Below are positions 47,880 through 61,800 of a stretch of 64,000 nt of DNA, piece after piece. Under the pieces are notes generated by a model, which saw nothing but the letters and a program-made list of their open reading frames with translations, was not told where the DNA came from and ran no database searches. A program made the position numbers and the translations under genes. Within the stretch, counting starts at the first letter, position 1. The number at the start of each line of letters is the position of its first letter. This DNA is from Brevipalpus yothersi (Eukaryota; Arthropoda; Arachnida; Trombidiformes; Tenuipalpidae), in NCBI GenBank assembly GCA_003956705.1, contig QZCP01000384.1, positions 1 through 64,000 on the forward strand. Direction: 5' to 3'.

Positions 47880-49574
47880 TATTAATTTTCTATTAGTGTG
47901 TCATTTGTATCAGTGCAAAAGCAACGATGCAAACTTTTCCATGTGGACATAGAGTTGTGTGTCGAAAATGCTTTGTCAAAACTATTCAAGTTGCCGTTAG
48001 CCAGCGACTATTACCATTACGCTGTGTTGTATGTCGAACCAAAATACTTCGACTCAGACAAACAGCTTATGGAGGAATTGACACTCTATCGAGTGTTCGG
48101 AGCCAAAATTATCTAGGAAATTTAAATAACAATAGTAGCACCAGTGACAATGGTTCAGCTCACATTATGGATCAATCTAATACTGAGAATTTACCCAACA
48201 CAAAGGGATATCAGAGTAATCTTACGAAAACTTCAAACTTATCACCAAAGTTTGGAATGTCAATTTTGCAAGAATCAAATGATTCAAATGCAAATAGAGA
48301 AGAAAAACAATTCGATATTGACGCAAAATTTGAAGCAAATAATGTTAAACAACCTTCAACAACTCTGATAAGGGTAAGTTGAGATATGTGTATAAATATA
48401 TTTAATCTATATGCATGTTTTTTTTTCGTTTATCGTTTGTGTGTGTATCTCAGCTTTTGTTGGAGAGTGATATGAAATACAAAATAATCCAAAAGATAAA
48501 AACTTATCTATTACTTTTTTTTTGTTGTTGCTGAACATTTGAGCTTTTTTGATGAAAATACAAACACAATTCTCTGCCCAATTTTCACAAAATTTGTTGT
48601 TGAATAAGTTTCATGATTGAATAAGAATAATAATTCCAAGAATTTTTGATTCCATTTCTCTATCTTTTCCTCTTTTCTTCCAGCGTTCAGCAACATCTGA
48701 CCTCACTCTACTTTCGATACCATCATCAACATATTCATCCAATACAACGAAGTGTGCTTTTCATGAGAAACATTTTAACACTATAAATCGCCATAATATT
48801 GATAATAGATCACAAAGTGAACCCTCGAGTCCATCTTCCGAGAAAACATCCTTCCAAGCCGGATTACGATCATCCAATGCAAACTTGTATCATTCCGTAT
48901 CGTCACCATCTCTATCAAATTCAGCCTCTATGGAATCATCATCCACAACTGTTGACTCAACATCAATCTCAGTATTCAAATTTCCACAACCTCTATCATT
49001 CACATTACCATCAGCTCCCAGTCCATTGGTAATATTTTCACCATCTTTTATCAAAAATTCTTCCTCCTCTTCTGTATCATCATCTTCTTCACATGTTTCC
49101 TCTTCTCACCATAATATTCAATCACGATCGAGGCCTCATACTTATCGGAAACATCGAAATCGAAAATCATTTCAACAGAGGCGAAATTATCAGCCCAGTC
49201 CATATGGTCCACAGAGATCGGCCACAATGCTGTTACCAATTAATGAGCAGGATGAAATAAGTGATCAGGAGATGTTGGAAGATATTGGTGATTTGAATAT
49301 GATCGATATGAGTGGAGGAAATAAAGCCGATAACTCTGAGGGAATTGAGAAAGGAGCAGATAACAAAAGCCCCAAAAAGCTGTTCCAACGAAATATTGAA
49401 TCATCAAATATTCAAGATTCAACTCTAAAATTATCATCTGTTCAATTATCGCTTGACGAAAATCAAATTTCGTCAAACACTCATAGTAGCAATCCATTCA
49501 GTGCTTCCAAAGTGTCAACAGCATTATTCAAAGTTCGCAGCTTTATGTCGATAAGTAGATGGACTATTCGTTGA
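39325..49574 (+). CDS. RING-finger protein with long Ser/Asn-rich tail
   Basis: Four exons, 39325-39471, 47646-47708, 47897-48373 and 48684-49574, all phase 0, give 525 residues. The N-terminus (about 1-49) is basic, with FKRQQRELSRRKITEKELSV and then NHKI; exon 2 adds DKLLNKLEEHDLELAS, a short amphipathic helix. A C3HC4 RING follows at about 71-125: CVIC, FPCGHRVVCRKCF and RCVVCRTKILRLRQ. I recognise this RING block and the helix before it as a conserved arthropod protein of unknown role; ubiquitin-ligase activity is inferred from the RING. The rest (about 130-525) is low-complexity, rich in Ser, Asn and His, and probably disordered. The first intron is 8.2 kb, against 188-310 bases for the others, and hosts an antisense gene and repeats. 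Exon 1 is assigned because its phase and content extend the conserved block; an exon further upstream cannot be excluded. Confidence 0.85.
40657..40697 (+). repeat. (CT)n microsatellite
   Basis: About 20 CT units in the first intron of the RING gene. Confidence 0.95.
40988..41021 (+). repeat. (CT)n microsatellite
   Basis: About 17 CT units in the first intron of the RING gene, 1 kb from the nested antisense gene. Confidence 0.95.
42061..42606 (-). CDS. Small secreted helical protein, nested antisense in the RING gene intron
   Basis: Three exons, 42606-42531, 42453-42350 and 42237-42061, join in phase (G|GT makes Gly, then phase 0) to give 118 residues. MFRTIFLLITVLLALAEKAA is a signal peptide, with cleavage likely after AAA or AAAQ. 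The mature chain is helical and charged, with segments EVAEEIKQKADEAHAEMKEI and LYKFFMDNLADFIELCRKFV, then KQTWDDPPEWLDKVMKFTRK. One Cys is present in the mature part. I do not recognise the family. It has no clear identity to the nested gene at 13464-13943, although size, signal peptide and helical character are similar. It lies entirely in the host's 8.2-kb intron on the opposite strand, which suggests separate, perhaps tissue-specific, expression. Confidence 0.78.
42862..43072 (+). repeat. Dispersed repeat, copy 2a (internally deleted)
   Basis: This matches 38354-38380, 38738-38847 and 38964-39035 of copy 1 in the same order, with the segments between them missing. It ends exactly where copy 2b begins, so the two stand head to tail. 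Confidence 0.8.
43073..43619 (+). repeat. Dispersed repeat, copy 2b (5' part)
   Basis: This matches 38245-38707 of copy 1, including the lead into (GA)n, which here runs 43535-43619. The downstream part of the unit is absent. Confidence 0.85.
47819..47875 (+). repeat. (CT)n microsatellite near a splice acceptor
   Basis: About 28 CT units within the 188-base intron before the RING exon, ending 22 bases before the exon. It probably forms or extends the polypyrimidine tract of that acceptor. Confidence 0.95.
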
Positions 49575-50531
49575 CCATTTTTCTCTCTCTTTTTTTCTTT
49601 CTCCTTCTCCTTCTCTTTCTCTTATATAAATACAGTCAATTTTGACTCTGATCCATCAATATTGATTAGAAGTAAAGAAAAATAATTCAATGGCAAACTA
49701 ATCTACTGAGCTGAGGGTCCCCTTGATTGAATGATGGCGATTATTGTTGAGAATCAAGCCTATTCTCATTCTTATTTGAACATTATTTGAACATAAAACT
49801 TATTTGCTCAAGCGAAATACATTAACTTGAGTAAAACAGCCTCCTCTAAATTTTCATAGGAATATTGAAGGTGGTTTTAAATCTCAAATCAAGTGCTTCT
49901 AATTCTTGCTAGCCTAATGATAATTTAGATCAGTTTTGACACTCTCAATTATCTGGGTAAATAAATTCTTGGCAGACAAATTCTTTCTCTAGCTATATTT
50001 CTGCTGGAAAACTGCTCAATCTTGAAAAATGATCCAGTCTCGACCAAAGATGGGACACATTTCCTTTACTATTTTATTTTGTACAATCAATTTGAATCTG
50101 ATTTCACCATGAAAAAGAAATCCCTCTCTCTCTTGCTTTCCCTTACGATTCATATCAATTTTTATGTCTAAATCAGAAATTGGCCTCATACCTAGACATT
50201 TGATTTGATTTTGATTGACTTTCGGCGAATAATATGTCATCTACTCTTTTTTTAAAGCCAAGTTCATTAGAATGAGACCAATAGTTCCAACTGATAAGAT
50301 GATAGCCTAAATGGACAGTGGTTGGTATCTAATCAGGTAGGACTATCGGTTTCATCATATTGAACACTGCTGTACCTTGATAAAATAGATTACATGTCAG
50401 AACATCAATTTTTATGGATTCTGTCTCATATCAGTTCTCTATCTAACTCTCTGTCAATTTTGGAGAGCAGATAAAGAGAATGTCTACATGCTATATTTGA
50501 TGAGCTTATATTTGGACAAAATCTGTGTCCA

Positions 50532-50611
<80 letters not shown>

Positions 50612-52402
50612 CACTTAATAATTTGCTTCCAACACCCAACTCAATCTCTTTCTCTCTGTTTTCAACATGTTCCCAATGTTAAAACTAGATCGATACTCAA
50701 GTGAACGAAAAGACATTCTGAACAATGCTGTACACACAGAACAAATGTCTAAGATTTGTTTATTGAGTCCGATCGATCAAGCTTTATGGGCACTTGATAT
50801 ACAGGGTTGAATAAGATAAGGAAAGAAAGAGAGAGAGAGAATACATCAGAAAATGGTAACATACAAAGACTTTATCAAATATTTATTTATTTATCCAAAT
50901 TTTTCTCTCCTATTGATGATAGCCAAAACAAGACCTCTTACAGAGGGAGAGAGAGATGAAATAAATTTTTCATAAAAATCTGATCAATTGTAGAGTAGAT
51001 TCCCTTTGATTTCTCTTGAAAAATTAAATGGTTTAGGAAAAGAAAATGAATTGATGCAGAAATTCAATCCATAGATTGAAATAATGACTGGACACACTCA
51101 AATCAAATTCAAATAGAGGAACACTTTATTCGCTAAAAGAATGACCATTGAAAAATTTTGCTGATGCTCATGGAAAAGAGAATTAATTTTTTTGATTTCA
51201 TCTGATATCTTACACATACAGACCTCATTGAATCATCAGTCTTCCTGTTTAACTTTAAATTCTGTATTTTGAGAAATATTCATTCTTTGAGCCCTACTGC
51301 CTTCATAAATTTCACATTAGAATTGAGGAGGAAAATTTTTAGACCAATAATAACAATATTAATATGAACATTATCATCTATTACATAGATACGATAAATT
51401 AACCTAAAAGGGTGTTTCTCTTCGATTACGTCAATCATATTGAAGGGGGTCCTCATGATTAGTTTGCTTAATCGCCTTACTCATTGAAAGCTATCGAGTG
51501 ATTCCGATAATCTTCATTTTATTTATAAGATTCAGATAAACGATTCGAAAAACTTTCGAATCACCATCATTCGCTTACATCATTTACAAAATTATATTCC
51601 CGAAAGTTATGGTAGATAGTGTTTTAAATATTGAATGTTTACTATGATAAAATTAGCCATTAAGGTTTTTGGCTTAATTAATTGTCAATTTTAATCGTTC
51701 CTTAGCAAATGGATAAACCTGGATATGAGCTACCGAAAGCTCATTAACTTTAACATTAATCGAATGTCTGGCTATTGAACAAAAATACTGAATGTGTATT
51801 AGATTGTTATAATTATCAAAGGAGAAGTCCGTCTTCTTTCTCTGGATGAACTGTTAACTCCATATTTTGTTGTAAACAAAAATTGAAAGTTTATTGTTAC
51901 TCAAGTTGCTTAATTTCCCATAATTTATCAAAAAAGACCGACAGTTACACCATTGAAATCAATCCGATGACTAATATTTTCTTCTCCAATGTCATTGTTA
52001 ATTTTTCAAGTTTCCAAAAAAACCGAACCGAAATAAATAAAACAATCTTCTCCCGCCTGAAAAGTTCTCATTTTTATGCAAGGAGCATTAATAAGGGCAC
52101 GGGATGTGAGATGAACTGAGCTTCGGTAAATCGAATCAAATGAATGAGATGAATTATAAGGAAAATTGAGACATTATTTTAATATCTTAATTGAGGAGAG
52201 GCTGTTGATGATTTTAAAAGCTAGCTGATGGAATATCAACCCAAAAAATATACAATCTGTTACGAAAATCGAACAAGTTTATAAATAAAATCTATGATTG
52301 AACTTGAGCCATCACTGAGCTTTTGGCACGGAATGTTTTAAAAAGTTCTCCTTCCGTTGTAAGCTGAGGAGAGAAGATGGTCTTTGTGAGCAAATTCTTT
52401 TG
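49575..52402. other. Convergent intergenic region
   Basis: This lies between the 3' ends of the RING gene (+) and the myosin XV gene (-). It includes (CT)n at 50539-50608. No gene is supported. Confidence 0.6.
50539..50608 (+). repeat. (CT)n microsatellite
   Basis: About 35 CT units. Confidence 0.95.
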
Positions 52403-55400
52403 CTAGTGATGAATTTGACTTGAGAACGAAGCTGTATTCCTAGATATCGTTGATATTTGGGGACCTCGTTCCCCTTTATCACAATTTTGGATGTCAATAT
52501 ATTGTTTGATGAGTCGAGAAATTTCATGAGCCTATAAGATAAAAGAGAGAGCAACAATGAAAATGGTGATAAAACTCTCAAGAATCGAAAGAAAAAAATT
52601 GAATCACTGCAATTAACACTCACTTGATCTGTCTGGATTCGCGTCATTTTTTGTAACATAAGGTTACCATATTTCAGATCTAAAAAGAGAGTCCCATCTT
52701 CAGCACGAATTTTTCGTGTCGAAACAATCTGATCGAAAGGATAACTCATGACAGGTTCCTGAGAAAGATTGAATAACATCATTACAATCTGAAAATCTGA
52801 AAATAGATCAACATGAAAAACAAAATACTCACATGTGTGAGAATGTCCAGGAAGTGAGCTCCATGCTTGTTAAGAGCCAAAATGTATTCTGGTTGTTTTG
52901 ATGACTCATTTTGGATATGCTGAGAAAGAAAGAGAGACATCCTTGAGTATCATTTTGTTTATAAAATTCAAGGCCAATAAGAGTCGATTTTGGATATGCA
53001 ATTTGGAAATGCTTCCGATTAGCAGAGAACCTTATGAGAGTTACATCTACTAGAATGGAATGAGTCTAACTTTAAACCAAGCCTATTTTGATCATCTGGA
53101 GACGATCTTTAACACAGGGCGCAGATGAACACATCTTGAAGCTCTTGATGGTTGGATAATTAATACTTACTCTTATCGCAAAGAAACATGTGCCGAAAAG
53201 TGGCCATTTTTGGAGAATATCCAAACACTGAGCCTTTGCTTCAGTTGTAGTTAAAGCGTCCATGTCATTCCAATTGTCTTTGACACGAGCAACCCATTCG
53301 CCAGCCTTCATGAGTTCTTTCATTGAGAGAATTGGTTTTGGTAAGAGAAATTTAACTTCATCCTTCTCCGGTTTACGATCCTTATCGGTGGCACGGTGTA
53401 ATAAAGCTGCTATACGAGCGATGTCGTCTATTTGATCTTCCGTCAGGCTACCATTTGGTCTGACCAACAGTAAGCCTTCAAGATAATCGGGTGCTACTTG
53501 ATTGAATATAACTTCAATATATAGTTGGCAATCCAATCGGAGAGGATAATACCAGACTGAGCGGCAGAAAATGAGATAAAAAATTTGTCTGTTCTTTATC
53601 AGTTCCGTTGTGATGTCAAGTATGTATTCATCGCGATTTAATGGCATGGTGTAAAGATCTGAAAATAATTTGTAAATAAGGGTGAGAACAAGATAATGAC
53701 ACACATAAACTGTTCTGTTTGGCAGCCCAAAATTACCTCCTTCAATGATACAATATAGTGAGAACTCTTGCATCTCAATAGGATTGGTCACACTTAGCAT
53801 TGAGCATATCTCTTCAATGATGTCCGCAACTACGATGCTTGATTTTGTATTGATAATACGTTCAGTTCCGCCCGGTAATCTATACATTTGTCGCTTTGAG
53901 TTACGTCCAGCAGCTATGGCAGCAATTTCTTCAATACTAGGTACATTCCTTCTTCCTCCATACTTCATTGTTTTACGAAGATTTTGGAGACACACCAAGG
54001 CAGTAGCATAGTATGCACGTCGTTTATCGTAGGCAGATGTCTCCAAGTATTTGTGTAAGTATGGTCTGAGATTCTCGGAACAATCAAAATATGCGGCAAT
54101 TATTGAGAACAGCCGCCATCCTCTCTGACAACTGTCACTATAGGAAGAAGAAACACAAGTTCAATCAGATCATGTTATACAGAGTGTAAGACAGTAGCAT
54201 ACAGAAGGATTGAAAAAAATGGAAGGAAAAAATTCTTACAGTTGTGTACTCTTATTGTTGGTTGTTTGTTTCATCAGTTGACAGTAAATTTCGTCACGAA
54301 GTGGTGGATACTGATGACAGTCCTGAAGAAGAGAGAGAAAAATGAAATCCGTAAGAAGAGAATTTCTCATTTCATCGATGCACTCTACATACTTCCATGA
54401 GAAGGTAAACACAGTCAACTTCCGTTTGATTCTTGAGAAGAGGTAAGTCGCCCATGAATCGCATTATGGCTGAAAGGGAGAAGATTGAACAATTAGTTGA
54501 TGATGATTAATTGAGTCCAATAGTGGAGATGAAAATTGACTCACCTTGGAAGCATTCAACTGCTCTTTTATTGAGTTCAGGCTGATTGAGTTTTAAAAGT
54601 GACTGAGTGATGGGTACTTTGGAAAACTTTACCAAATCTGATACCTCTTTCCATGTCCAATCAGATCCATTTCCGTTCTTTTTCTTCGATTTCTTTTTCG
54701 ATTTTAAACTTTCCAATATTTTGATAGATCCATTGAAAGAGCCATCAGCGTTACGAGGCATATCACATCTGTAAAATCATTTATCGAAAAGTTTAGCTGA
54801 GAGGAAAAAAGCATCAAACTATTGTGACAAACTTACTTATCAACAATATCTCTGAAATTATACAGAGCAAACTGCAATAGTGAGGATTTACCATCATTAA
54901 TATTTGAATTTTGAGTGATGTCACTTTTGGCTTCTTCAAGTGGTTCCTGAGAATGAAGGTTAGAAAAAGATTGTAATGAAATCATCAGCATTTTGAATCA
55001 CTCAATTAACAATTAATGGAAGATGTCAACTTACAATTCGACTCTCAACCCATTGTGATGCTGGATCTCGAGTTGAATCATTGATATTACTCTCTCCATT
55101 CATTTGGCTGGATGATTTTAACGAGTGATTTGAGTCAATATCTTTGGTATAGCCATTGGAAGCTGTACGATGACCAGCTCGAACGTCCTCCTGAAATTGG
55201 AACACATCGATAGTATAACACATAAACACACAGTCAAATGGTAAAAAACAAATTGAAAGTTTCAAAAAAAAAACACTTTACACTAACCATTCTTTGGCGC
55301 AATTCTGCTAACTGTTGGCGACTTAATGGAACAACATATTCATAGGGAAAAACACCACTTTCACCACCTTCCAAGATACCATAAAGCCAACCTGATAGCC

Positions 55401-56240
55401 GATGAAATAGAGATGAAGTGTTTGTTTTGAGTCCTTTGATTAAACTCATCGAAGAAAAAGTTTTTTAATGTGTTCTTTTTCGGTGGCAAAACAGCGCACA
55501 AAACAGCAAAATAGAGTGAAATAAAAACCGGAGCAACAACAAACGACAGAGGCCAAAAGTGAGCGAAAACAGATTCAAACTTAAATCATGATTGAGTTCT
55601 AATTAGTTGTTGAAATAGGAAGAAATGAAAACACACACACAATTTGACCAAAATTAGATGACAAGTTGTAAGTGAGTTAAATAATACAAATTGGATGCGT
55701 TAAGAATGAATAGTTGATTTAGATGAGAATTTGAAAAAAAAAATGAATTGGAAGAAAGAGAGAGACAAAAATAAAAGACTACTTCTTGAGGTCCTAAAAT
55801 TGTTCAAAACATGAGCGCACTGAGGTAAGAGTAAAAGTTGCTTGAAAAGTTTGAAATGTTGGTGGGAGGCGCGAGAGTGGGGAGGTAGAAGTGATGTTGG
55901 AAAGAGAGAGGGAGAGAGAGAAAGAATTAGTAGTAGACACAAAAAGAGGAGATAAAAGAATCTTTTAAAAAGATTCAGATGAGCGATTGTCCATGGAAGG
56001 TACAGCTTGAATTGACCGATGAAATGTCATAGTATAAGGACCAACAGCACCAACAACAACTACAATTTGGAACAAGTCAAGTTGGATGAACACAAATTAG
56101 GATGCTGAATTAGTGGAGAAAATTTTGATTTTGATTTATACAAGCTCAAAGAAAGCAAGTAGCAGGTCACTTTTGGGGAATAGACAAAGATGAACAGGTA
56201 GGGTGAGGAGGAGTGAAGCCATAAAAAAAGGAAGTCAGAA

Positions 56241-56328
<88 letters not shown>

Positions 56329-56872
56329 ATATCTTGGAGCATCTTTCAGCCCAAATTGAGCCCATGGACGTATTTCGTGATACAAAAGTTCGTTTCTCTA
56401 CACATGAATAGCGTGTACATGTAATAAAGAGAGGAAGAGAGAGAGAGAGAGAGAGAGGCGATGAGTGGGAAAAAGAAACCAGTTTACATAGAGAAGGCTT
56501 CCTTCACTTTGGCCTCCTCCTGGTTCCTCTGGTTGATCATTTTCTCTTGCATATTTGAGGCCAGGCTAGGCTACTAGGTATATTTTGGGGGCTCGAAATT
56601 CCCTAGATCTTGAGTACTAGGTTTATTCGGTACCACAATCCGGGTCTAGTTTTATAGCCAGTCCAGACAGCGGACCCAGTCTGCAGAACAGGAGCTGCAG
56701 ATTTTCAATAGGTCAAGCAGTGGTCCGTGGTTAGAAACATCGAATGATACATTCATAATGAATATTCATCAAGGCACATGTATCATGGATCATTTGAAAC
56801 ATTTCAACTAGGATGTGGATCCACCCTAAAGATTAGGCAAAATTGAATGGATCATTTGCATCATTTCAAAGT

Positions 56873-56958
<86 letters not shown>

Positions 56959-58750
56959 GTTTCGCTTTTGTTAGTGAATTACTTTAACACTAATATTCAT
57001 AATACAGAAGATGTTTCAAGATTTCCATCACAGCTCTTGGTGTATAATCAGAGAAGAGTGGAAAAATTTTTTCCATTTCTCATATATGTAAGAGGCTATT
57101 TCATGGGAAATGAGCAGTAAGGGGTAGAGGAATGAATCGAAATCTTCATGCCATACACAGTTATGTGGTGAGAACTCAATTGACTGAATCATAACCATCA
57201 GACTATCAAGAAGCAATAAGAGAATAGATTGAGTAAGGTAATCGTGAGAAATAGAGAAGAATCACACACACACACACATCTAACAGGTGAAATCATGAAG
57301 GTGTATGATGGAATGTGTTAAGTAAGGAATGGACAGAATAGAAATTTTTAACTAAACTGAGGTCAATCGTGGAGAGGTGCAGTGAGTCGATTGATTCACC
57401 CTTTAAAAATCATTTTCTGCCTCACACTTGTTCTTCTTTTTGAAAAAGTTCTTTCTTTCTCTCTCTTCTACTTTCAACTCACTTTTCATGCATTCAAAGT
57501 AGCAAAATTTACATGCCGTATAAAGTGGACAAGCAGGCCACTCGAAAAAGAGAGAAGATCAATCAGAGCACATATGAAAGTGGAGAAGAGAGGTATATAA
57601 GATGGATTTATATGCCACTACTTGAAGCATAGATTGGCCATGAATAGATATTCGAAATAGAGAAGCAGATCAAATTTTCGATTCATCGTATTCAAAGTAC
57701 ATGATATCTGAAAGGGAAATCTCTATGATCAAGTGGCTATTGATGAGAAAATTTCGTCAGCAATTGAGTGGCGGGAATAAATTGAAAGGAAAGGTGATTG
57801 AACACACAGCAAGTGAGCAAGTGTGCTGACGATGCTCGAGCATCAACTTGATGATATTCAGGTTAAATTCATGATCTCAATTGATTAATTGATTTTCTTT
57901 TTTCACTCTCTTATCCGATGACATATCCACTAGTTAAAGATGATGAAGAGAGGATTAAACAGACTCACAATTCGCAACAATCGAAAAGTTCAATTTGGAA
58001 TTTGGAATCTAAATTCATGAATCAAGTCGCTGCATGCCGATTTCGAGTGAACATGTATTCCTTCTCGATGTGATATAATTGAAGATGTTTCTCCAGTCAT
58101 GAAAATGATAATTATTTTTAAGATCTCGAAAGCATCAGATCATGATTTCAAGTCGATGAGTTGAGAGGATGGTTCAAATGAATCACTTGGAAAATTTTCG
58201 TTGACCGATGCAAATGTAATGTCAAAATATTCAAAGAGTTTTACTACCTACACATGTGTACTTTCTGGAGGAGCTAATTCAGTTAGTTAACAGCAAGGCC
58301 ATTTTCTTATAAAATATTCCAACTAGCTTGATATATCTAACATGAAAGCAATTTTTAGTGAAAAGGCAAAAAAACAACCACCCACAGAACACAATATTGA
58401 CAAGTATTTCAAAAATGAGCTTGGCCTATTAGATGCTTCGAAGGTCAGGCTGGAAAAGTGATGATGCAACAAATACCTACACAAATGGAGCAGCAAAAAC
58501 ATTCGTGTTCCAAAGCATGATCAACAATACTTCACAACAATACTAATGAAAAGCTGTTGATGAATATTGATATTAAAATTGATAAATGTAGCTTAGAATC
58601 GGAATTGTGTGATGAGAGCATCATGGAGAGAGATTATAATCGGCAATAATAATACTGAAATCAATAGCTAAAGTAGAGGAAAGTGAGTAAGGATTGAGCT
58701 TGCTAGACAGGAAGTTGAGATGGAAGGAAGCGGAAAGAAGAGAGAGCGAG

Positions 58751-58825
<75 letters not shown>

Positions 58826-61800
58826 CCAGAGAAGGATCGACAACATCGTAGCAACGGGATTGATGCCAAGCCATACATGAGATGAGATCATTAGAAAAAC
58901 TTCCTTCAGGCTGATTGAAGTGAAGTGAAGAAAAAACAAGAATCTTCCTCACAAACGGCCGAATCATACAGCCTGATTTAGCCATAAAATTCACCAAAAT
59001 GTGAGTGATCATCAATTTCCACAGTCATTATTAGTTTTGTGAAAAATAATAGTAATGAACATTTAGCACTGTATTGATGAATTGATGATGAATCGATTCG
59101 TTGCTTCGGAAGTTGAAGATAATCATACAGTTACAACACACACACATGGAAGGATGTGTTGGGTAGAAAAATTGGAGCACATGACAACCGGATTTTTCAC
59201 TAAAATGATACGATGTCAAGCATCCAATTTGAGTATGATATTGAAAATGAAGTGATTTCAGCAGAAAATAAATCAAAATTTTCAGGTGGGAATAGAAAAA
59301 TTTATGGAGCTATAATAAGTTGTGAAAAGCAATAATTTTATGGCAAGTATCAGCAATAAAGATCAAAGAGACCTCCAATCATGACCAACATTAGTACATT
59401 AACAAGAGAATCAGTCTAACGGATCAAACTCAGCTTATGAGTAAAGCTTTTCATCATAACTGTGAAGTTTCACATCGAATGATATTTAGACAGATGAAGA
59501 CATTTCCCTAAGATTCGAATTTAATAAGAACACAAGCAATGAGAGTTGGAATTAGAAGTAAATTCGATTCAAACAGTGAGTACAAAGAGCTCTTCATGAG
59601 AAAACTCCGCAAGTTTCTCTCAACAAATCAAATCAAATCAGAATTTGAAGCCATTATTGACTAGAATAAATTCAAGAGATTATGGACAATGTTCACCGAA
59701 TAAAAGGACCAGAAAATAGCTGAAATCACTAATAAGCTGTAATGTGTGGCTGTTTGCATGAACACAAAAATATCGAATTGAAATTCATAGACTTACCTTT
59801 GGCAATGCGAAGATTTTTATTCTTAACAGTTCTTATTATATCACCTTTTCGGAAACATAAAGCTGATGGTTCACGAGATGAATAGTCAGCAATTGCTTGA
59901 ACGTAGTCAGCTTCACTCTAAAGATATCAGAAGAATTCAATCAAAAATGGAGGAGAGAGAAAAAAAAATAAGGACGAAAATGATAAGAGCACGTTTTGAA
60001 AAGTTTTCAAAAATTTTCGAACAGAAACAGTCGATTGAAATAAGACAAAATGAATAGATAGATATGAGGAGGTAAATGTATTACAAGAATAAAAAGAATC
60101 AATTGAATCAATTGGTTACCTTATTCGCCTCCAATGCAAAAGCATCTATCATGAATCGTATTTGACTGGCCTGTAGCGAAGAGTGTGAAAAGAGTGTGAA
60201 AAGAGATTGCAAAAAGTGTATCAAGGGGGTGGTAAAGAGGAGGTGGAAGAGGAGGATGCCAAATAAACAGACCTTATGAGAGTACAAGGTTAACCAACCA
60301 CCGTTAAGGAGGAGCAATTGAAGAGTTGTGCTTCCAGCAACATTCACTTCCGCGATATCATCAAACCTGGTCGAGAAAAAAAAAGTAAAAATGAGATGAA
60401 GCCAATTTCGACAAGTTCTAAAAAAGGATAGAACTTTTCATATTTTCATCAAATGCGAGCATATTCTTGTGAAACCTTATCGAAGCTTTATACATGGAAC
60501 AGTACATGTAATGGTGAATCACATTGCTGAATGCTGATTCATTAACCTTACTCAATTGTTTTTTACAATAATTCACAACTTTACGATATGAGCTTCGGAA
60601 ACAATAACTTTGATTTAAATTTGCTTTCGGAAAATTTCTATGCCAAAGAGGCAGTGTTTGCCAAATTTTTCTACTCGGTGTATTTTCTAAAATATTCTGA
60701 TTCGTCAAGGGAGAAGATGACATCCATCAAATGAAGATTGTTAGCCACTAAAATTGATTAATTTTGTCGTATGATTATGAGTAAATTTTCTGACTGTGTA
60801 AGTGAAATTTTCACAGACAAATTTTCAAGGTAAACACCACAGTCGATGAGAAAACTCTATCTATCTCAGTCTATATTATCATTTCAAATGAAAGTCTTTC
60901 CAGAGGAAGATGACCTAGCAATTAGATCTTAGAAGCTATTCTCATCTTTTTCCTAAAGTGATAAAGATTAACCGCTACCAAGTGCTACTAATTAAAAGTT
61001 GAAATTTTTTCGTCTAGTATTCACGATATTTCCTGGTGTGAAAATTTTCCCATTCAGTTTTTTCACAGTCTATGAGAGCATTGAACTTCTCGCGGTCATA
61101 AAAATCTCAATTGAAAACATCGAATATCAATCAATGGAGAGTCAAATGAGATTCATGAAGGCGAATGCTGATAGAGAGTGAATTTTTTGAAAATACAGTG
61201 AAGAAACTGTATTCTAAATCGAGAAACTTTCACAAGAAAAAAAATTAGACACAGAAATTGAAACGTACCTGAGCGTATCCAATACTCGAAGATAATCACA
61301 TATTGCATCACGTTCACGTTTAATTAGTCGTATTCCTGAATGAGATACACCAACAAGGTCAACATTAGGCAAGTTTGGTCCACCTGAGACAGCAAAAAGG
61401 CGACAAAAGTAGGTGGGCAACTCTTTGGTAAACTCAATTAAGTTTCGTTGCACGGGCAATTTATGGCTTGAAGAATGCATATTTTCCAGAGAAATATTGT
61501 AATTATCCATTTGTTTACGAAGTTTTTGCTTCTCTTCACGAGTAAGTCGAATACAGGTAGATGAGTAGGCGTCACGAACAATTTGACAAAATATGAGATG
61601 AATGCTCTGTGGACTATCCAAACGTTCCAGAGGTGAAAAAACCTGGTAAAAAAGAGATAAAATAAAGATACATTAGCTTTTTTTGCTATCATAGACTCGA
61701 GAGTTTATCAGACAAGTTTGTGTTGACTTTTCCCAACGGAAAGGTGAAGATAAGTTTGCCTAATGATTTTCTTGTTCAATCCCTTGATTCATAAAATATT

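Larger units (their letters stand above)
55392..59796 (-). other. 4.4-kb intron of myosin XV
   Basis: The intron splits the SH3 domain. It carries three of the longest dinucleotide tracts of the window (56243-56327, 56877-56955, 58754-58824). No nested gene is supported. Confidence 0.85.

Noticed and set aside
51883..52119. 78-codon plus-strand frame starting MKVYCYSSC
   Set aside because: It opens with a non-ATG codon; the hydrophobic stretch is too short for a convincing signal peptide and no domain is seen.
53072..53170. Continuation of the myosin frame past 53171
   Set aside because: A consensus donor (AGA|GTAAGT) at 53171 and the next in-phase exon at 52919 restore the FERM domain; the read-through is intronic.
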